DNA of 64,000 nt from Saccharothrix violaceirubra (GCF_014203755.1 NZ_JACHJS010000001.1:1116001-1180000); one strand, 5' to 3'; shown: positions 6,434 to 14,640, numbered from the stretch's first letter. Made by a program: numbers and translations. Notes: generated from the letters alone by a model not told the origin.

Positions 6434-7606
6434 TCAGACGACGGCGCGCAGGCCGTGGCGCAGGTCGGCGTTGAGGGCTTCGCGGATCTCGCGGGCGCGG
6501 GCGGCTCCGACGGACAGGGCTTCACGGACGGCCTGCTCGGTGTAGCTGCCCCGCGCGCCGGGCTGGAGCCGACCCGACTCGATCAGTCGACGGGCGGCGT
6601 CGAGCTGTCCGTCGAGAGTCGGGTCGGTCGGGTCGGCATCGGAGTCGGGTCGGGTCGGGTCGGGTTCGGTCGACTGCTTCTGAGTCGGGTCGGCCAGTCG
6701 GGTTGCCGGAGTCGGGTCGGCTTCCGGCTCGCCGGTCGGGTCGGGTGAGTCGGCTACCGGGTCGGGTCGGTCGGTCGGGCAGTCGGCTTGTCGGGTCGGG
6801 TCCGGTTCCCGCGCGGTCGGCAGGGTCGGCTTGCCCGACTCGACCGGTCGGGCCGGGTCGGGTCGACTACCCGACTCACCCGACTCTCGCAGGTCAGGCC
6901 CAGAGTCGGGTTCGAGTCGGGTACCCGACTCGGCCACGCGAGTCGGGTACCCGACCCGGCCCGTCGGGTCGGGTGGGACCGGCGAGTCGGCAGGTGAGTC
7001 GGCTACCGGGTCGGGTCGGGTCGGCTTCGCGGAGTCGGCCGGCTCGACGTGGGTCGGGTAGTCGGACAGGCGACCGGTCGGGTAGCCGACCGGCCCGACC
7101 GCGAGTCGGGTACCCGACCCGACCCGACCCGACCGGGAGTCGAGCCAGGCCCGCAGCACCGCGCCGAACGCATGCACCAGCACGCCGACCATGATCGGCA
7201 CGGCGACCGACAGCAGCATCACCACCAGATCCCACCGGCCCGGCAGGTGCCAGCCGGCCATCGAGTCGGGCATCACCGCCCGGGTCGTGCCGCCGGGCAC
7301 CGCGATCGAGTGCCCGGCGAGGTTGACCACGACCGACAGGCCGGTGGCGCCGACCAGCAGGCCCAGTCCCCAGGCGCGGACCTGCCGGTCGCGGGCGACG
7401 ACGTGCATCACCGCCCCCGCGGAGGCGGCGAGGTCGAGGACGACCGGCCCGAGCGGCGCGGTGCGGGGCCCCCAGCCGCCGAGCATCATCACCGGCAACT
7501 GCTGCTCGAACGACAGGACGAACGCGCCGCCGGCCAGGGGCAGCAGCAGGGCGCCGAGGACGGCGACGAGCCATCCGGGCGTGGGGGTGGTGTGGGGTGC
7601 GGTCAC
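6434..7606 (-). CDS. DUF2637 membrane protein with repetitive Pro-rich linker (Spd-like)
   Basis: 390 residues. DUF2637 proteins are typical of actinomycete integrative conjugative elements and linked with plasmid spread. Residues about 10-150 hold four transmembrane segments (GWLVAVLGALLLPLAGGAFV, a second near VVLDLAASAGAVMHVVA, AWGLGLLVGATGLSVVVNL, LVVMLLSVAVPIMVGVLV). A long linker of D-P-T-R-P and G-Y-P-T repeats follows, then a C-terminal helical domain (residues about 330-390, YTEQAVREALSVGAARAREI) resembling a DNA-binding fold. I chose the GTG at 7606 because AGGAAG sits just upstream; an ATG at 7882 would add 92 repeat-encoded residues. Confidence 0.75.
   Translation of the reverse strand: MTAPHTTPTPGWLVAVLGALLLPLAGGAFVLSFEQQLPVMMLGGWGPRTAPLGPVVLDLAASAGAVMHVVARDRQVRAWGLGLLVGATGLSVVVNLAGHSIAVPGGTTRAVMPDSMAGWHLPGRWDLVVMLLSVAVPIMVGVLVHAFGAVLRAWLDSRSGRVGSGTRLAVGPVGYPTGRLSDYPTHVEPADSAKPTRPDPVADSPADSPVPPDPTGRVGYPTRVAESGTRLEPDSGPDLRESGESGSRPDPARPVESGKPTLPTAREPDPTRQADCPTDRPDPVADSPDPTGEPEADPTPATRLADPTQKQSTEPDPTRPDSDADPTDPTLDGQLDAARRLIESGRLQPGARGSYTEQAVREALSVGAARAREIREALNADLRHGLRAVV
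6600..7135. repeat. Dense CGGGTC/GACCCG short repeats, candidate clt
   Basis: Inside the DUF2637 gene about twenty CGGGTC units (GACCCG on the coding strand) are packed into 500 bp, with three copies of GAGTCGGGTACCCGAC (6914, 6940, 7103), the first extending to an 18-bp palindrome. Streptomyces TraB-type translocases recognise clustered 8-bp sites beginning GACCCG, usually downstream of tra, so this could be the cis-acting transfer locus. It also encodes the Pro/Asp-rich linker, so simple coding repetition is the alternative. Confidence 0.45.
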
Positions 7607-7629
7607 GGCGTCTTCCTGGTGTTTTGCCT

Positions 7630-7803
7630 GGTGAATGGGGGTGTGAAGGGGGTGAATGCGAGGGTGAGTCGGTTCGGTGTCACCGGGTCTCACTCCGCTC
7701 TCACTCCGCATCACTGCGGCTTTCACCCCCGTGTCACCCCGTATCACTGCGGTCTCACCTCCGGTCTCACCCCGCTTGTCACCCCCGCTCTCACCCCCTC
7801 CGA
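7630..7803. repeat. Iteron-like TCAC(C/T)CCG repeats between tra and DUF2637 gene
   Basis: From 7679 to 7803 eleven units of 10-13 bp share a TCAC(C/T)CCG core (TCTCACTCCG, TGTCACCCCG, TATCACTGCGG, TCTCACCCCG and similar). From 7630 to 7670 four or five GGGTGA-type units run in the opposite orientation. If the downstream gene starts at 7606, this is a 272-bp non-coding gap, which fits a protein-binding site such as an origin, oriT or clt. Confidence 0.5.
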
Positions 7804-7878
7804 CCTGTAACTGCGTGTCCGTCGGCCGGGGTGACGCGTCGACGGACGGACCGGCCGCCTCCGGGACTTCGGCGCGGA

Positions 7879-9891
7879 TCATGCCGGGACCAACTCGCGC
7901 ACGAACCTGAACCCGGTGTCGGTGCGCTCCAGTTGCCCGGTGTCCACACGGCCGTTCAGCGACTTGTAGACCCACGCCGGGGACCGGACCGCCTTTCGGG
8001 CCACGTCGACCAAATCCCCGGCCCGGATCTCCTCCACGCCCTGGGCCTGGAGTTCGAGCAGCCGCTGCTCGAACAGCGCGGCGGCCTCGGCGGGCGTGGC
8101 TTTGGGTCCGGCGGGTCGCTCCCAGTCGCCGTCCGTGCCGCCGATGGGCAGCGGGTCGTCGATGCCCGGCTGCACGGAAGGGTCCGGGTCGTCGGCACCG
8201 GGCCGCCACGGCTCCTCGAAGTCGTCGCCGAGCAGATCCCGCACCGGCGCCTCGTCGTCTTCGTCGTCCACGACCGGCACCGGCACCGGGGTGGGCGGCA
8301 CAACGGGTGCTGCGGGTGCGCTCGGGGCCGCGCCGACCATGCTCTCGACCGGAACCCGGGTGGTGTACAGCTCGCCGAACGCCGCCGTGGTCATCGCGTC
8401 CAAATCGTCGCCGTGCAGCCGTGCCCAGCGGGCCAGCATCCGGAGCTGGTCGTCGGAGATCCCCAGGGTCCGGCCAGGGGTGGTCCACAGCGCCCGGTCG
8501 ACGCCGGGGGCGACCAGGTAGCAGCACGCGGGCCGTTCGTTCTTCCACCGTGACGGGTCGGCACCGGCCTCCAGGACCTCGTCGGGCATGGCGAACGCGG
8601 CGTCTTCCTGCTCGGCGACGCCGAAGCAGAGCACCGCGCCGAACTGCGCGCGCGCGGCCACGTCGAGCGACACGTACGAGGGCCTCTGCATGGACAAGGT
8701 GAACTCGACGCCCACCGACCGGATGCGCTCCATGGACTGGACGAACGCCTTGTCGCCCAGGAACAGGCCGGATCCCTCCTCGATGTGCACGCGCAGCCGG
8801 GGAATGCCGCACCCGGGCTCCCAGTTCTTCAGGCCGCGGCGGCCGAGGTAGTCGGCCCGCGCCGGTACGACCTTGTCCCGCAGAGCCCGCATCAGCGCGT
8901 GGGCCTCGGCCTCGGTGCGGATGACCCACCGGATCCCCTCGGCCAGCGGCCCCAGGGACTGCGCGCCCTTCACCGTGTCGACGTAGATCGTGTAGGTGTC
9001 CCGGCGGGTGAACTCCTCGGCGAAGATCACGTAGGCGCCGAAGGTCTTGCCCGCACCGGTCATTCCCATGATCAGGAGCGCGGTCTCGCCCCATCCGGGT
9101 CGGTGCAACGGCAGCATCATCGGCCGCCCGTCCTCGTACACCCCGATCCGGTACGGCTGCGCCGGCGTGCCGCCCAGCGCGGACGGTTCGGTGTACGGGG
9201 TGGACTCGCGCAGCATGTCCCGGCGGACCAGGGTCAGCTCGGCCTGCGACGAGTCGTCCGGGGACGGGGTGATGCGCGCACCGCCCGGCGGGAGCCGGAG
9301 CACCGACTCGAGCTTGGACAGGGAGCGCTGGGCGTCGTCGACGGTCTCGCCGCCCTCCAGCGACAGCGGCCCGGCCAGCCGGTCCTCCGACTTCTCCTTC
9401 GGCGTGTAGGCCGAGCCCTCGAGCGCACCGCCGACCTTGGTGGACACCTCGTCCCACAGCGACCGGCGGGCGCCCTCGGTCGCGTCCTGGGTGCGGCGCA
9501 GCACCCGGCGTACGATCCACGCCCCGGTCACCGACGCCCCCGCCCACCCCCACACGCCCAGCAGCGGCTGCGACACCGGCCCGGCCATCACCGCGGCGAT
9601 CTGGTGGGCGCCGACCAGGATCGGCGTGCCCAGCGCGAACACCCGGCCCAGCATGTTGCGCCGTCGGTCCAGGTGGTGGACCAGGACGACCATGCCCGCG
9701 GTCGTGGCCCCGATGCCCAGGGTCATCCACGGCAGCGACTCCGGCGTGGCCAGTCCCCACAGGGTGCACGACAACGCGAAGTCGCCGGCCAGTCCGGCGA
9801 CGGGCGCGGCGGCCACGGCCAGGCGGGACGCGGCGTGCTTGGCCACCCGGCCCCCGGCGTCCTTCGACGCTCTGATCAGCGGGTTAACCAC
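7879..9891 (-). CDS. tra: FtsK/SpoIIIE-type conjugal DNA translocase (Tra)
   Basis: 670 residues. Such ATPases move double-stranded plasmid DNA between mycelia in actinomycete conjugation. Two N-terminal hydrophobic stretches (about residues 25-65 and 85-130) anchor it in the membrane. The motor follows: Walker A GMTGAGKT near 276, Walker B-like LRVHIEEGSG near 360. An acidic, Pro-rich linker (VVDDEDDEAPVRDLLG) leads to a C-terminal winged-helix-like domain (about residues 585-670) in the position of the FtsK gamma domain. The GTG start is 1 nt after the previous stop. The short-repeat clusters just downstream may be its target. Confidence 0.85.
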   Translation of the reverse strand: MVNPLIRASKDAGGRVAKHAASRLAVAAAPVAGLAGDFALSCTLWGLATPESLPWMTLGIGATTAGMVVLVHHLDRRRNMLGRVFALGTPILVGAHQIAAVMAGPVSQPLLGVWGWAGASVTGAWIVRRVLRRTQDATEGARRSLWDEVSTKVGGALEGSAYTPKEKSEDRLAGPLSLEGGETVDDAQRSLSKLESVLRLPPGGARITPSPDDSSQAELTLVRRDMLRESTPYTEPSALGGTPAQPYRIGVYEDGRPMMLPLHRPGWGETALLIMGMTGAGKTFGAYVIFAEEFTRRDTYTIYVDTVKGAQSLGPLAEGIRWVIRTEAEAHALMRALRDKVVPARADYLGRRGLKNWEPGCGIPRLRVHIEEGSGLFLGDKAFVQSMERIRSVGVEFTLSMQRPSYVSLDVAARAQFGAVLCFGVAEQEDAAFAMPDEVLEAGADPSRWKNERPACCYLVAPGVDRALWTTPGRTLGISDDQLRMLARWARLHGDDLDAMTTAAFGELYTTRVPVESMVGAAPSAPAAPVVPPTPVPVPVVDDEDDEAPVRDLLGDDFEEPWRPGADDPDPSVQPGIDDPLPIGGTDGDWERPAGPKATPAEAAALFEQRLLELQAQGVEEIRAGDLVDVARKAVRSPAWVYKSLNGRVDTGQLERTDTGFRFVRELVPA

Positions 9892-9892
9892 G

Positions 9893-10273
9893 TCACCCCT
9901 CCCACGTCGTCTTCTTGCGCTTCTGCTCCGGGGTCATGCCGCGTTTGAAGTACTTGAAGTACAGGGCGTACGACTTGACGGCCATGCGTCCGGCGTGCAG
10001 CACCGCGTCGGCGGACTGCCGCAGCGCCCAGGCGACGATCTTCGCCCGGGCCTTGGCGGTCAGGCGGCCGAACGGGTCGCTGATCTGGCGGCCCTCCTCG
10101 TCGTAGCGGCGGAACTGGAAGGTCGCCAGGCTCACCTGGACCTGGTCGGCCTGGTAGGAGAGCAGGAACGCGAACTCCCGGCACGCGTCGCGTACCACCA
10201 CGGTGAATGCCTCCAGGCTGGCGCCGGATTGCAGTTCCACCCGGTACAGGTCGTCGAAGCGGTCGTCACTCAC
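9893..10273 (-). CDS. Hypothetical protein of the tra operon
   Basis: 126 residues from a GTG that overlaps the previous stop (GTGA). It begins VSDDRFDDLYRVELQSGASL and is mostly helical with a basic C-terminus (YFKYFKRGMTPEQKRKK). No family is recognised. Its position directly before the Tra ATPase, with a 1-nt gap, suggests a role in transfer. Confidence 0.65.
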   Translation of the reverse strand: MSDDRFDDLYRVELQSGASLEAFTVVVRDACREFAFLLSYQADQVQVSLATFQFRRYDEEGRQISDPFGRLTAKARAKIVAWALRQSADAVLHAGRMAVKSYALYFKYFKRGMTPEQKRKKTTWEG

Positions 10274-10542
10274 CGCTGGTCCTTTCCGGTGTCGAGCGCG
10301 GGGGAATGGGGAGGGAAGAACTCGGGGTCGTCGGGATGCGGGTCGCGGCCGAAGTCGCGGACGGCGAGGATCGTGTGCACGGCCTGGGCACGTCCGGCGC
10401 ACCACCGGCCGGCCCGCTCGACCACGGCCACGGCGGCCAGCAGCACGGCCCGTGTCGTGGCCAGCACGAGCACGGCGGCCAGCCACCCGTGGTAGGAAGC
10501 CAGCCACCACGCCGTGACCAGACGGATGCGCATTCCGATCAC
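10270..10542 (-). CDS. Small membrane protein of the tra operon
   Basis: 90 residues, GTG start overlapping the previous stop (GTGA at 10539-10542). One long hydrophobic region or two short helices span about residues 8-40 (VTAWWLASYHGWLAAVLVLA, then TTRAVLLAAVAVV). The C-terminal half is soluble and ends in HSPALDTGKDQR. No family recognised; coupling on both sides places it in the transfer operon. Confidence 0.6.
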   Translation of the reverse strand: MIGMRIRLVTAWWLASYHGWLAAVLVLATTRAVLLAAVAVVERAGRWCAGRAQAVHTILAVRDFGRDPHPDDPEFFPPHSPALDTGKDQR

Positions 10543-11042
10543 CGGGTCAGCCGATCCAGGTCACGGCGCTCCAACCGGCCGTGGTCACGCAACGCGGCGG
10601 CCACGGCGGTCACCGCGTCCCAGTTGAGGTCGAGCAGACCCTCGACCTCGACGTCGAGCCCGGCCGCGTCCAACTCGGACTCCCGATCGCGCAGCGCCGC
10701 GGCGACCTCCCGGAAATCGCCGCGGTTGCACCGGGCCCGGTGCACCTGGCGGCGGGCGGCCGAGGGCCGGACGCCCCGGGCGACGCGGCAGCGGATCTCG
10801 GCGGCCGGTCCGACCGCGGCGACCACGGCGGCGACGTCGGGGTGCTCGTCCACGCGGCGGGACAGCTCGCTGCGGCCCTGCACGTGCCAGTCGGACAGCC
10901 ACGGCTTGCGCCAGGCCAGCCATACTCGGGCGACGGGCAGCCCGAGCAGTATGCCGATCACGGCGTGCGCGGCCTCGTGGACGGAGATCGCGTGCAAGTC
11001 GTCGGCGAGGCGTTCGGCGACGGCGGCGGGCGGGGCGGTCAC
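10539..11042 (-). CDS. HEAAH-motif zinc metalloprotease-like protein
   Basis: 167 residues from a GTG overlapping the Nudix stop. SVHEAAHAVIGILLGLPV near residue 20 is an HExxH zinc-binding motif in the context used by FtsH/M41-type peptidase domains (HEAGHA). The AAA domain of FtsH is absent, so this is a stand-alone, short domain. A second acidic metal ligand could be in the AAEIRC region (GPAAEI, about residue 70), matching the distal Asp/Glu of the family. The role in the element is unknown; processing of membrane partners encoded beside it is one guess. Confidence 0.6.
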   Translation of the reverse strand: MTAPPAAVAERLADDLHAISVHEAAHAVIGILLGLPVARVWLAWRKPWLSDWHVQGRSELSRRVDEHPDVAAVVAAVGPAAEIRCRVARGVRPSAARRQVHRARCNRGDFREVAAALRDRESELDAAGLDVEVEGLLDLNWDAVTAVAAALRDHGRLERRDLDRLTR

Positions 11043-11650
11043 CGGTCGTCCCCGGTCTGCGGGGTGGACAGCCAGTCGGCGAGCCGGGTGATCACGACGG
11101 GGTCGTTCGAGCCGGACAGCCGCCGGGCCTGCTCGTAGCGGTCGGTGTTCTCGGCGGACACGGGGGCGAGGACGGGAGCGGCGAGCCGTTTGGCCGTCTT
11201 GATCGCGTCGCGCACGATCCGGGCGTGGTCGAACCCGAGCCGGTCGTACAGGCCGTCGTCGACGCGCCGCCATTCGGCGGTGGCCGCGTCGTCCCCGGCG
11301 ACCGGGACGGGCAGGAACGTGGCCACGGTGACGTAGGCGAGGGTGGCGTAGTCGCCCCGGGGGTCGCGGCCCGGGTCGGCGTAGCCGCCGACGTGGTGCC
11401 AGCGGCCGGGCACGACGATCCCGGTCTCCTCGGCGAGTTCGCGGATCGCGGCGGCCAGCGGGGTCTCGTCGGGGTGGACGTGCCCGCCGGGCAGCGCGGG
11501 TTGGCCCTGGTAGGGGTCCTTGCCGCGGGCGACGGTGAGCACCCACCAGTCGTGGCCGACGCGGTGCAGGACGACGGCGTCGGCGGTGAGCGCGGGATGC
11601 CGGCGGTCCGGCCGGTCCGGGTTGTGGGGTGTGCTGGTACCCGGGAGCAT
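11039..11650 (-). CDS. Nudix hydrolase
   Basis: 203 residues. A perfect Nudix box, G-x5-E-x7-R-E-L-x-E-E-x-G-I, is seen in GHVHPDETPLAAAIRELAEE plus TGI near residues 57-79. The enzyme hydrolyses a nucleoside diphosphate linked to some other group; the substrate cannot be told. Nudix genes are a recurrent part of actinomycete integrative elements next to Tra and regulatory genes, which fits here. A C-terminal extension of about 60 residues (AIKTAKRLAAPVLAPVSAEN) is not part of the Nudix fold. The GTG of the next gene overlaps its stop. Confidence 0.85.
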   Translation of the reverse strand: MLPGTSTPHNPDRPDRRHPALTADAVVLHRVGHDWWVLTVARGKDPYQGQPALPGGHVHPDETPLAAAIRELAEETGIVVPGRWHHVGGYADPGRDPRGDYATLAYVTVATFLPVPVAGDDAATAEWRRVDDGLYDRLGFDHARIVRDAIKTAKRLAAPVLAPVSAENTDRYEQARRLSGSNDPVVITRLADWLSTPQTGDDR

Positions 11651-11767
11651 CGGGGTCCCTCCTGGCTGTCGGTGGCGTTGCGGTTGTCGTGGTCGGGGTG
11701 GGGCCCGGTCGGGGCGGGGACGTGCCGGTCAGCGTGTCGACCCGCCCCGACCGGGGGCATGGCGGGG

Positions 11768-12208
11768 TCAGCCGGGGATCAGCCCGGCATCGACCAGGTA
11801 GGTGCGGCGGTCCTGTGCGGATTCGGCGTAGGCGTGGCCGATGGTCACGATCCGGTCCGGCAGGTCCAGGTAGTCGGCGACCGGGCGGACGAGGACCCAC
11901 TCCTGCCCGTCCGGCTCGGCCGAGTCCAGCGTGATCCGCCCGCCGAGTTCCGGGTGCTCGCCCAGGAGGGGCCGTGCCTGGGCGGTGTGGGCCTCCCGCA
12001 CGATGTCCCGGAGGGCCTTGACGAGGCGCTGGGCGGCTTTGCCGAGGTGGTGGTGCTGGTCGCGGTGCCGCAGCAGGCTCTGCTGCCACGGGCGGGTCGG
12101 GTCGCGCAGGTCCTGCCAGGCCTGGTTGGACTCGGTGGCTTCCTTGGCGAGCGCCCGCCAGGCCGTGGCCACGGCCTCGACGGCGGTCTGCGCTGCGACG
12201 ATCGTCAT
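11768..12208 (-). CDS. Hypothetical protein
   Basis: 146 residues from an ATG preceded by CAGGAG. The longer in-frame ORF upstream is a shadow of the neighbouring gene. The N-terminal half is helical and rich in Gln and His (RHRDQHHHLGKAAQRLVKAL); the C-terminal half looks like a beta-strand domain (RITLDSAEPDGQEWVLVRPV). No family recognised. It lies between a 319-residue unknown and the Nudix gene on the same strand. Confidence 0.6.
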   Translation of the reverse strand: MTIVAAQTAVEAVATAWRALAKEATESNQAWQDLRDPTRPWQQSLLRHRDQHHHLGKAAQRLVKALRDIVREAHTAQARPLLGEHPELGGRITLDSAEPDGQEWVLVRPVADYLDLPDRIVTIGHAYAESAQDRRTYLVDAGLIPG

Positions 12209-12279
12209 GACTGCTCCTGGATCAGGTACGGGTCGGCGGGCGATTTCGGTGCCGGTACCGGTGGTCACGGGTGGTCTGC

Positions 12280-13239
12280 TCACGGCAGCAGGCGGTGGTC
12301 TTCGAACATGTCGGTGGCGTGAAACTGGCCGAGGACCATGCAGCGCAGGTCCGCGTCCCGCTCCATGACCGGCGGCACCCCGAACACGACCGCGCCGACC
12401 ACCACCAGGAACGTCCGGATCACCGCGTCGGACCCCTTCTTGGTGCGCGGGGACTGGTAGAGCAGGAACCGGGCCCACTGCCAGGCGCGCAAGGCCTTGT
12501 CGGGGTGGTCGAGGTAGGCCTGGGCGAGCAGGTCCAGGGCGGCGGTGAACATCCGGTCGGCGTGGTCGGGGTCGGCGGTGACGCAGTACATCGGGTCGCC
12601 GCCGGTCTCGACCTGTCCGGTGTCGGCGCGGCGCGCGCGGATGCGGGCGTACAGGTGTTCGGCGACTTCGCGGGCCGCCGCGCCGCGCACGATCCGGTTG
12701 CCGGGCAGGGTGGCCCCGCCGGGCAGGGTGACCGTGGTGACCAGCTCGTCGGCACGCGGCGCCTCGGCGGCGAACCTGCGCTCGGCCTGCTCGCCGTAGT
12801 GCTCCATGATCTCGCTGGCCGGGGTCGACAGCCCGCCGTCGAACGTCCGCGTGGCCGGGCTCCACACGGCCGCGTCGCGCAGCCGGCCGAACGCGCCGAT
12901 CCGGTCGTAGTTCGGCCCGCCCGCGCGCAGCGACAGCCGGTAGCGGCCGTGGTCGGCGGGCAGCAGGTAGCCCGGCCGGACCGTGTCCCCGCCGGTGCGG
13001 GCCCGGTCGAACTCCAACTCCCACCGCCAGCGGATCAGGTCGGCGTACAGGTCGTGCAGGTACGCGATCCGGGCGGCGTGGTCGTGCCCGGCACGCTCGA
13101 ACTCGTCGGCGAGGCGGACCCGCATGTGCTCGGCGACCGCTGCCTGGAGGCAGGCGAACGCGTGCACGTCGGCCCGCTTGGCGGCGTTGTTGGTGCGCAG
13201 GGCGAGGTGGGGGGTGGGGAACGAGTCGGCGGTGATCAC
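12280..13239 (-). CDS. Hypothetical protein, 319 aa
   Basis: The GTG start overlaps the stop of the zinc-ribbon-like gene (GTGA). The sequence is soluble, helix-rich, with a basic patch YQSPRTKKGSDAVIR followed by one hydrophobic stretch (TFLVVVGAVVFGVPPVM, about residues 280-297) that could be buried or a single membrane segment. No known domain is apparent to me. It is the second largest protein of the minus-strand run after Tra and sits early in the operon, as replication or mobilisation proteins often do, but I cannot support such a role from motifs. Confidence 0.6.
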   Translation of the reverse strand: MITADSFPTPHLALRTNNAAKRADVHAFACLQAAVAEHMRVRLADEFERAGHDHAARIAYLHDLYADLIRWRWELEFDRARTGGDTVRPGYLLPADHGRYRLSLRAGGPNYDRIGAFGRLRDAAVWSPATRTFDGGLSTPASEIMEHYGEQAERRFAAEAPRADELVTTVTLPGGATLPGNRIVRGAAAREVAEHLYARIRARRADTGQVETGGDPMYCVTADPDHADRMFTAALDLLAQAYLDHPDKALRAWQWARFLLYQSPRTKKGSDAVIRTFLVVVGAVVFGVPPVMERDADLRCMVLGQFHATDMFEDHRLLP

Positions 13240-13436
13240 GGGTTCCTCCGGGCGTGCTGGGCGGCCAGGGCGGCGGTGAGCTGGGCGTTGAGCGCGTGGA
13301 CCTGTCCGGCCTTGTCGTACTGGATGCTGGCGATGCCGTTGCAGGTGTTGCAGTAGCGCACGGCGTCCTTGTTGTGTACGCGCCAGTCGCTGTCGGCTCC
13401 GTGCCCGGTGGACCCGGGGCAGGTGGTGTTGGTCAT
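13236..13436 (-). CDS. Small zinc-ribbon-like protein
   Basis: 66 residues (MTNTTCPGSTGHGADSDWRV...). A CPGSTGH and a YCNTCNG pair could form a zinc knuckle of the kind common in small actinomycete plasmid and phage proteins. The C-terminal half is an Ala/Gln-rich helix. It is coupled to the next gene by a GTGA overlap. Confidence 0.55.
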   Translation of the reverse strand: MTNTTCPGSTGHGADSDWRVHNKDAVRYCNTCNGIASIQYDKAGQVHALNAQLTAALAAQHARRNP

Positions 13437-13453
13437 CGGCTGAGTCCCTTTCG

Positions 13454-13810
13454 TTACTGCCAGGTGGAGTGGATGAGGAGGTCGGGGAGTCGGGTGTCGT
13501 CGAGGTGGTCGACGGCGGCGGTGAGCGCGGCGATGAGGGTGCGGGCCTGGTCGGCGGTGACGGTGAGGTCGTGCCAGCCCTCGCCGTCGACGTGGGCGAG
13601 GTTGATCCAGGCGTGGACGCCGTCGTCGGGGTCGGCGGTGCGGGTCACGGAGACGCACACCGCGTTCGGGTTGGTGTTGGTCTCGTGCGGGGTGCGGCCG
13701 AACACGCGGGTGGCGGTGCACTCGCCGGGGCCGAGGTCAGGGGTTTCGAGGTGGCGGCCGTCACAGCCACGGAGGCACTGGGGGATGACGGTGATGAGAG
13801 ACTGGGACAC
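13454..13810 (-). CDS. Hypothetical protein resembling DUF6907
   Basis: 118 residues. The layout, a Cys pair (CLRGCDGRH) followed by a beta-rich region (VCVSVTRTADP, AWINLAHVDGEGWHDLTVTA) and a final helix DQARTLIAALTAAVDHL, matches the small actinobacterial DUF6907-type proteins found on integrative elements. Function unknown. Confidence 0.5.
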   Translation of the reverse strand: MSQSLITVIPQCLRGCDGRHLETPDLGPGECTATRVFGRTPHETNTNPNAVCVSVTRTADPDDGVHAWINLAHVDGEGWHDLTVTADQARTLIAALTAAVDHLDDTRLPDLLIHSTWQ

Positions 13811-13894
13811 AGGTCCGCTCCTGGTGATGCAGGTGGTGGGCTGAGAAGGGCCGTTCGGGGTGCTGTCCCGGCGGCCCTTCGTCCATCGCGGGGG

Positions 13895-14218
13895 TCAGTG
13901 GTCGTGGTCGGGTTCGGGTTGGGGTTCGGGTAGGGCCAGGAGGCCGGCCACGGCGTCGGCGAGCGTTCCGTCGTGGTGCCAGGTGGCGTGTTCGCCGTCG
14001 CGGCGGTGGGCGGTGGCGTCGTCCGGGCCTCGGGTGGCCATGACGTCCACTACCGCCGTGCCGGGCCACACGCGCATGCCGGAGAAGCCGCATTTGCCGT
14101 CCTCGTAGGCGATACGCAGCGGGAACCACTTCCACGGGCCTTGTGTGGCGAGCAGGTCGAGGTCGGGTACGTCGGCTAGCCATTCGGCGAGCGCTTCGGG
14201 GGTCAGGTCGTCGGCCAC
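13895..14218 (-). CDS. Hypothetical protein
   Basis: 107 residues from a GTG with a GGAG about 11 bases upstream (VADDLTPEALAEWLADVPDL). The frame stays open further upstream but there runs through a Pro/Arg-rich stretch that does not look coding. The C-terminus is acidic (PEPQPEPDHDH). No domain recognised. Confidence 0.5.
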   Translation of the reverse strand: MADDLTPEALAEWLADVPDLDLLATQGPWKWFPLRIAYEDGKCGFSGMRVWPGTAVVDVMATRGPDDATAHRRDGEHATWHHDGTLADAVAGLLALPEPQPEPDHDH

Positions 14219-14385
14219 GGCGTCGGCTCCGTTTTCGCGTGGGTCGGGTGGTTCTGGGGTGGTGCGGCGGCGGGGTCCCGGTGGGGGGTGTCCGGGTCCG
14301 CCGCCGCACCCGCCGCCCTGTCGGGGGAGGCTCGGGCGGCGCCCACACGCGGCGCGTACCACGTGCGAGTTCTCGGGGCTGGGTG

Positions 14386-14610
14386 TCAGGAACCGCTTCG
14401 CTTCGACTCTGTCGACCCGCCGAACGCCAAGTGCTGGCGGCACTTACGCAGGGCATCGATTAGCTGGTCCAGCTGAGCTAGATCGAAGTGACCTGCGGTA
14501 GGGGACGGGGTGTGCACGGTCACGTACCGCATGTCCAAGTTGACCGCCACGACGGCGGTTCCTCTGCGATCGGATGGGATGCGGCACGGGATCGCGGCTC
14601 GGTACTTCAT
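14386..14610 (-). CDS. Hypothetical protein, first gene of the minus-strand run
   Basis: 74 residues starting MKYRAAIPCRIPSDRRGTAV, with predicted strands (VVAVNLDMRYVTVHT) and a helix (LAQLDQLIDALRKCRQHLAF). It faces away from the XRE regulator gene; the 149 bp between them holds several TGTTTC-type motifs. It is probably the promoter-proximal gene of the minus-strand cluster. Function unknown. Confidence 0.5.
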   Translation of the reverse strand: MKYRAAIPCRIPSDRRGTAVVAVNLDMRYVTVHTPSPTAGHFDLAQLDQLIDALRKCRQHLAFGGSTESKRSGS

Positions 14611-14640
14611 TGCGGATCGAACCCGCTGGTGCCAGCGGCT

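Larger units (their letters stand above)
1..14610 (-). mobile_element. Conjugative (AICE-like) transfer module
   Basis: A run of some 20 mostly coupled minus-strand genes around an FtsK-type Tra ATPase, a DUF2637 protein, a Nudix hydrolase and operator-like repeats is the gene set of actinomycete integrative conjugative elements. No replication initiator or second integrase is visible; they may be left of the window or absent. The stretch is contiguous with the prophage without chromosomal housekeeping genes between, so both could be one element. Confidence 0.6.

Noticed and set aside
7607..7882. DUF2637 protein starting at the ATG ending at 7882
   Set aside because: It overlaps the tra stop nicely, but the extra 92 residues are repeat-encoded and the GTG at 7606 has a much better ribosome site just before the first membrane helix. 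Kept as an alternative.
10539..13024. Long upstream extensions of the metalloprotease ORF and of the hypothetical gene at 11768
   Set aside because: The added parts are Arg/Pro-rich shadow translations of the Nudix gene and of the 319-residue gene.
1..14610. CRISPR array near the Cas8e gene
   Set aside because: No regularly spaced direct repeats with unique spacers. The repeats at 6600-7803 are much shorter, irregular and lack spacers.
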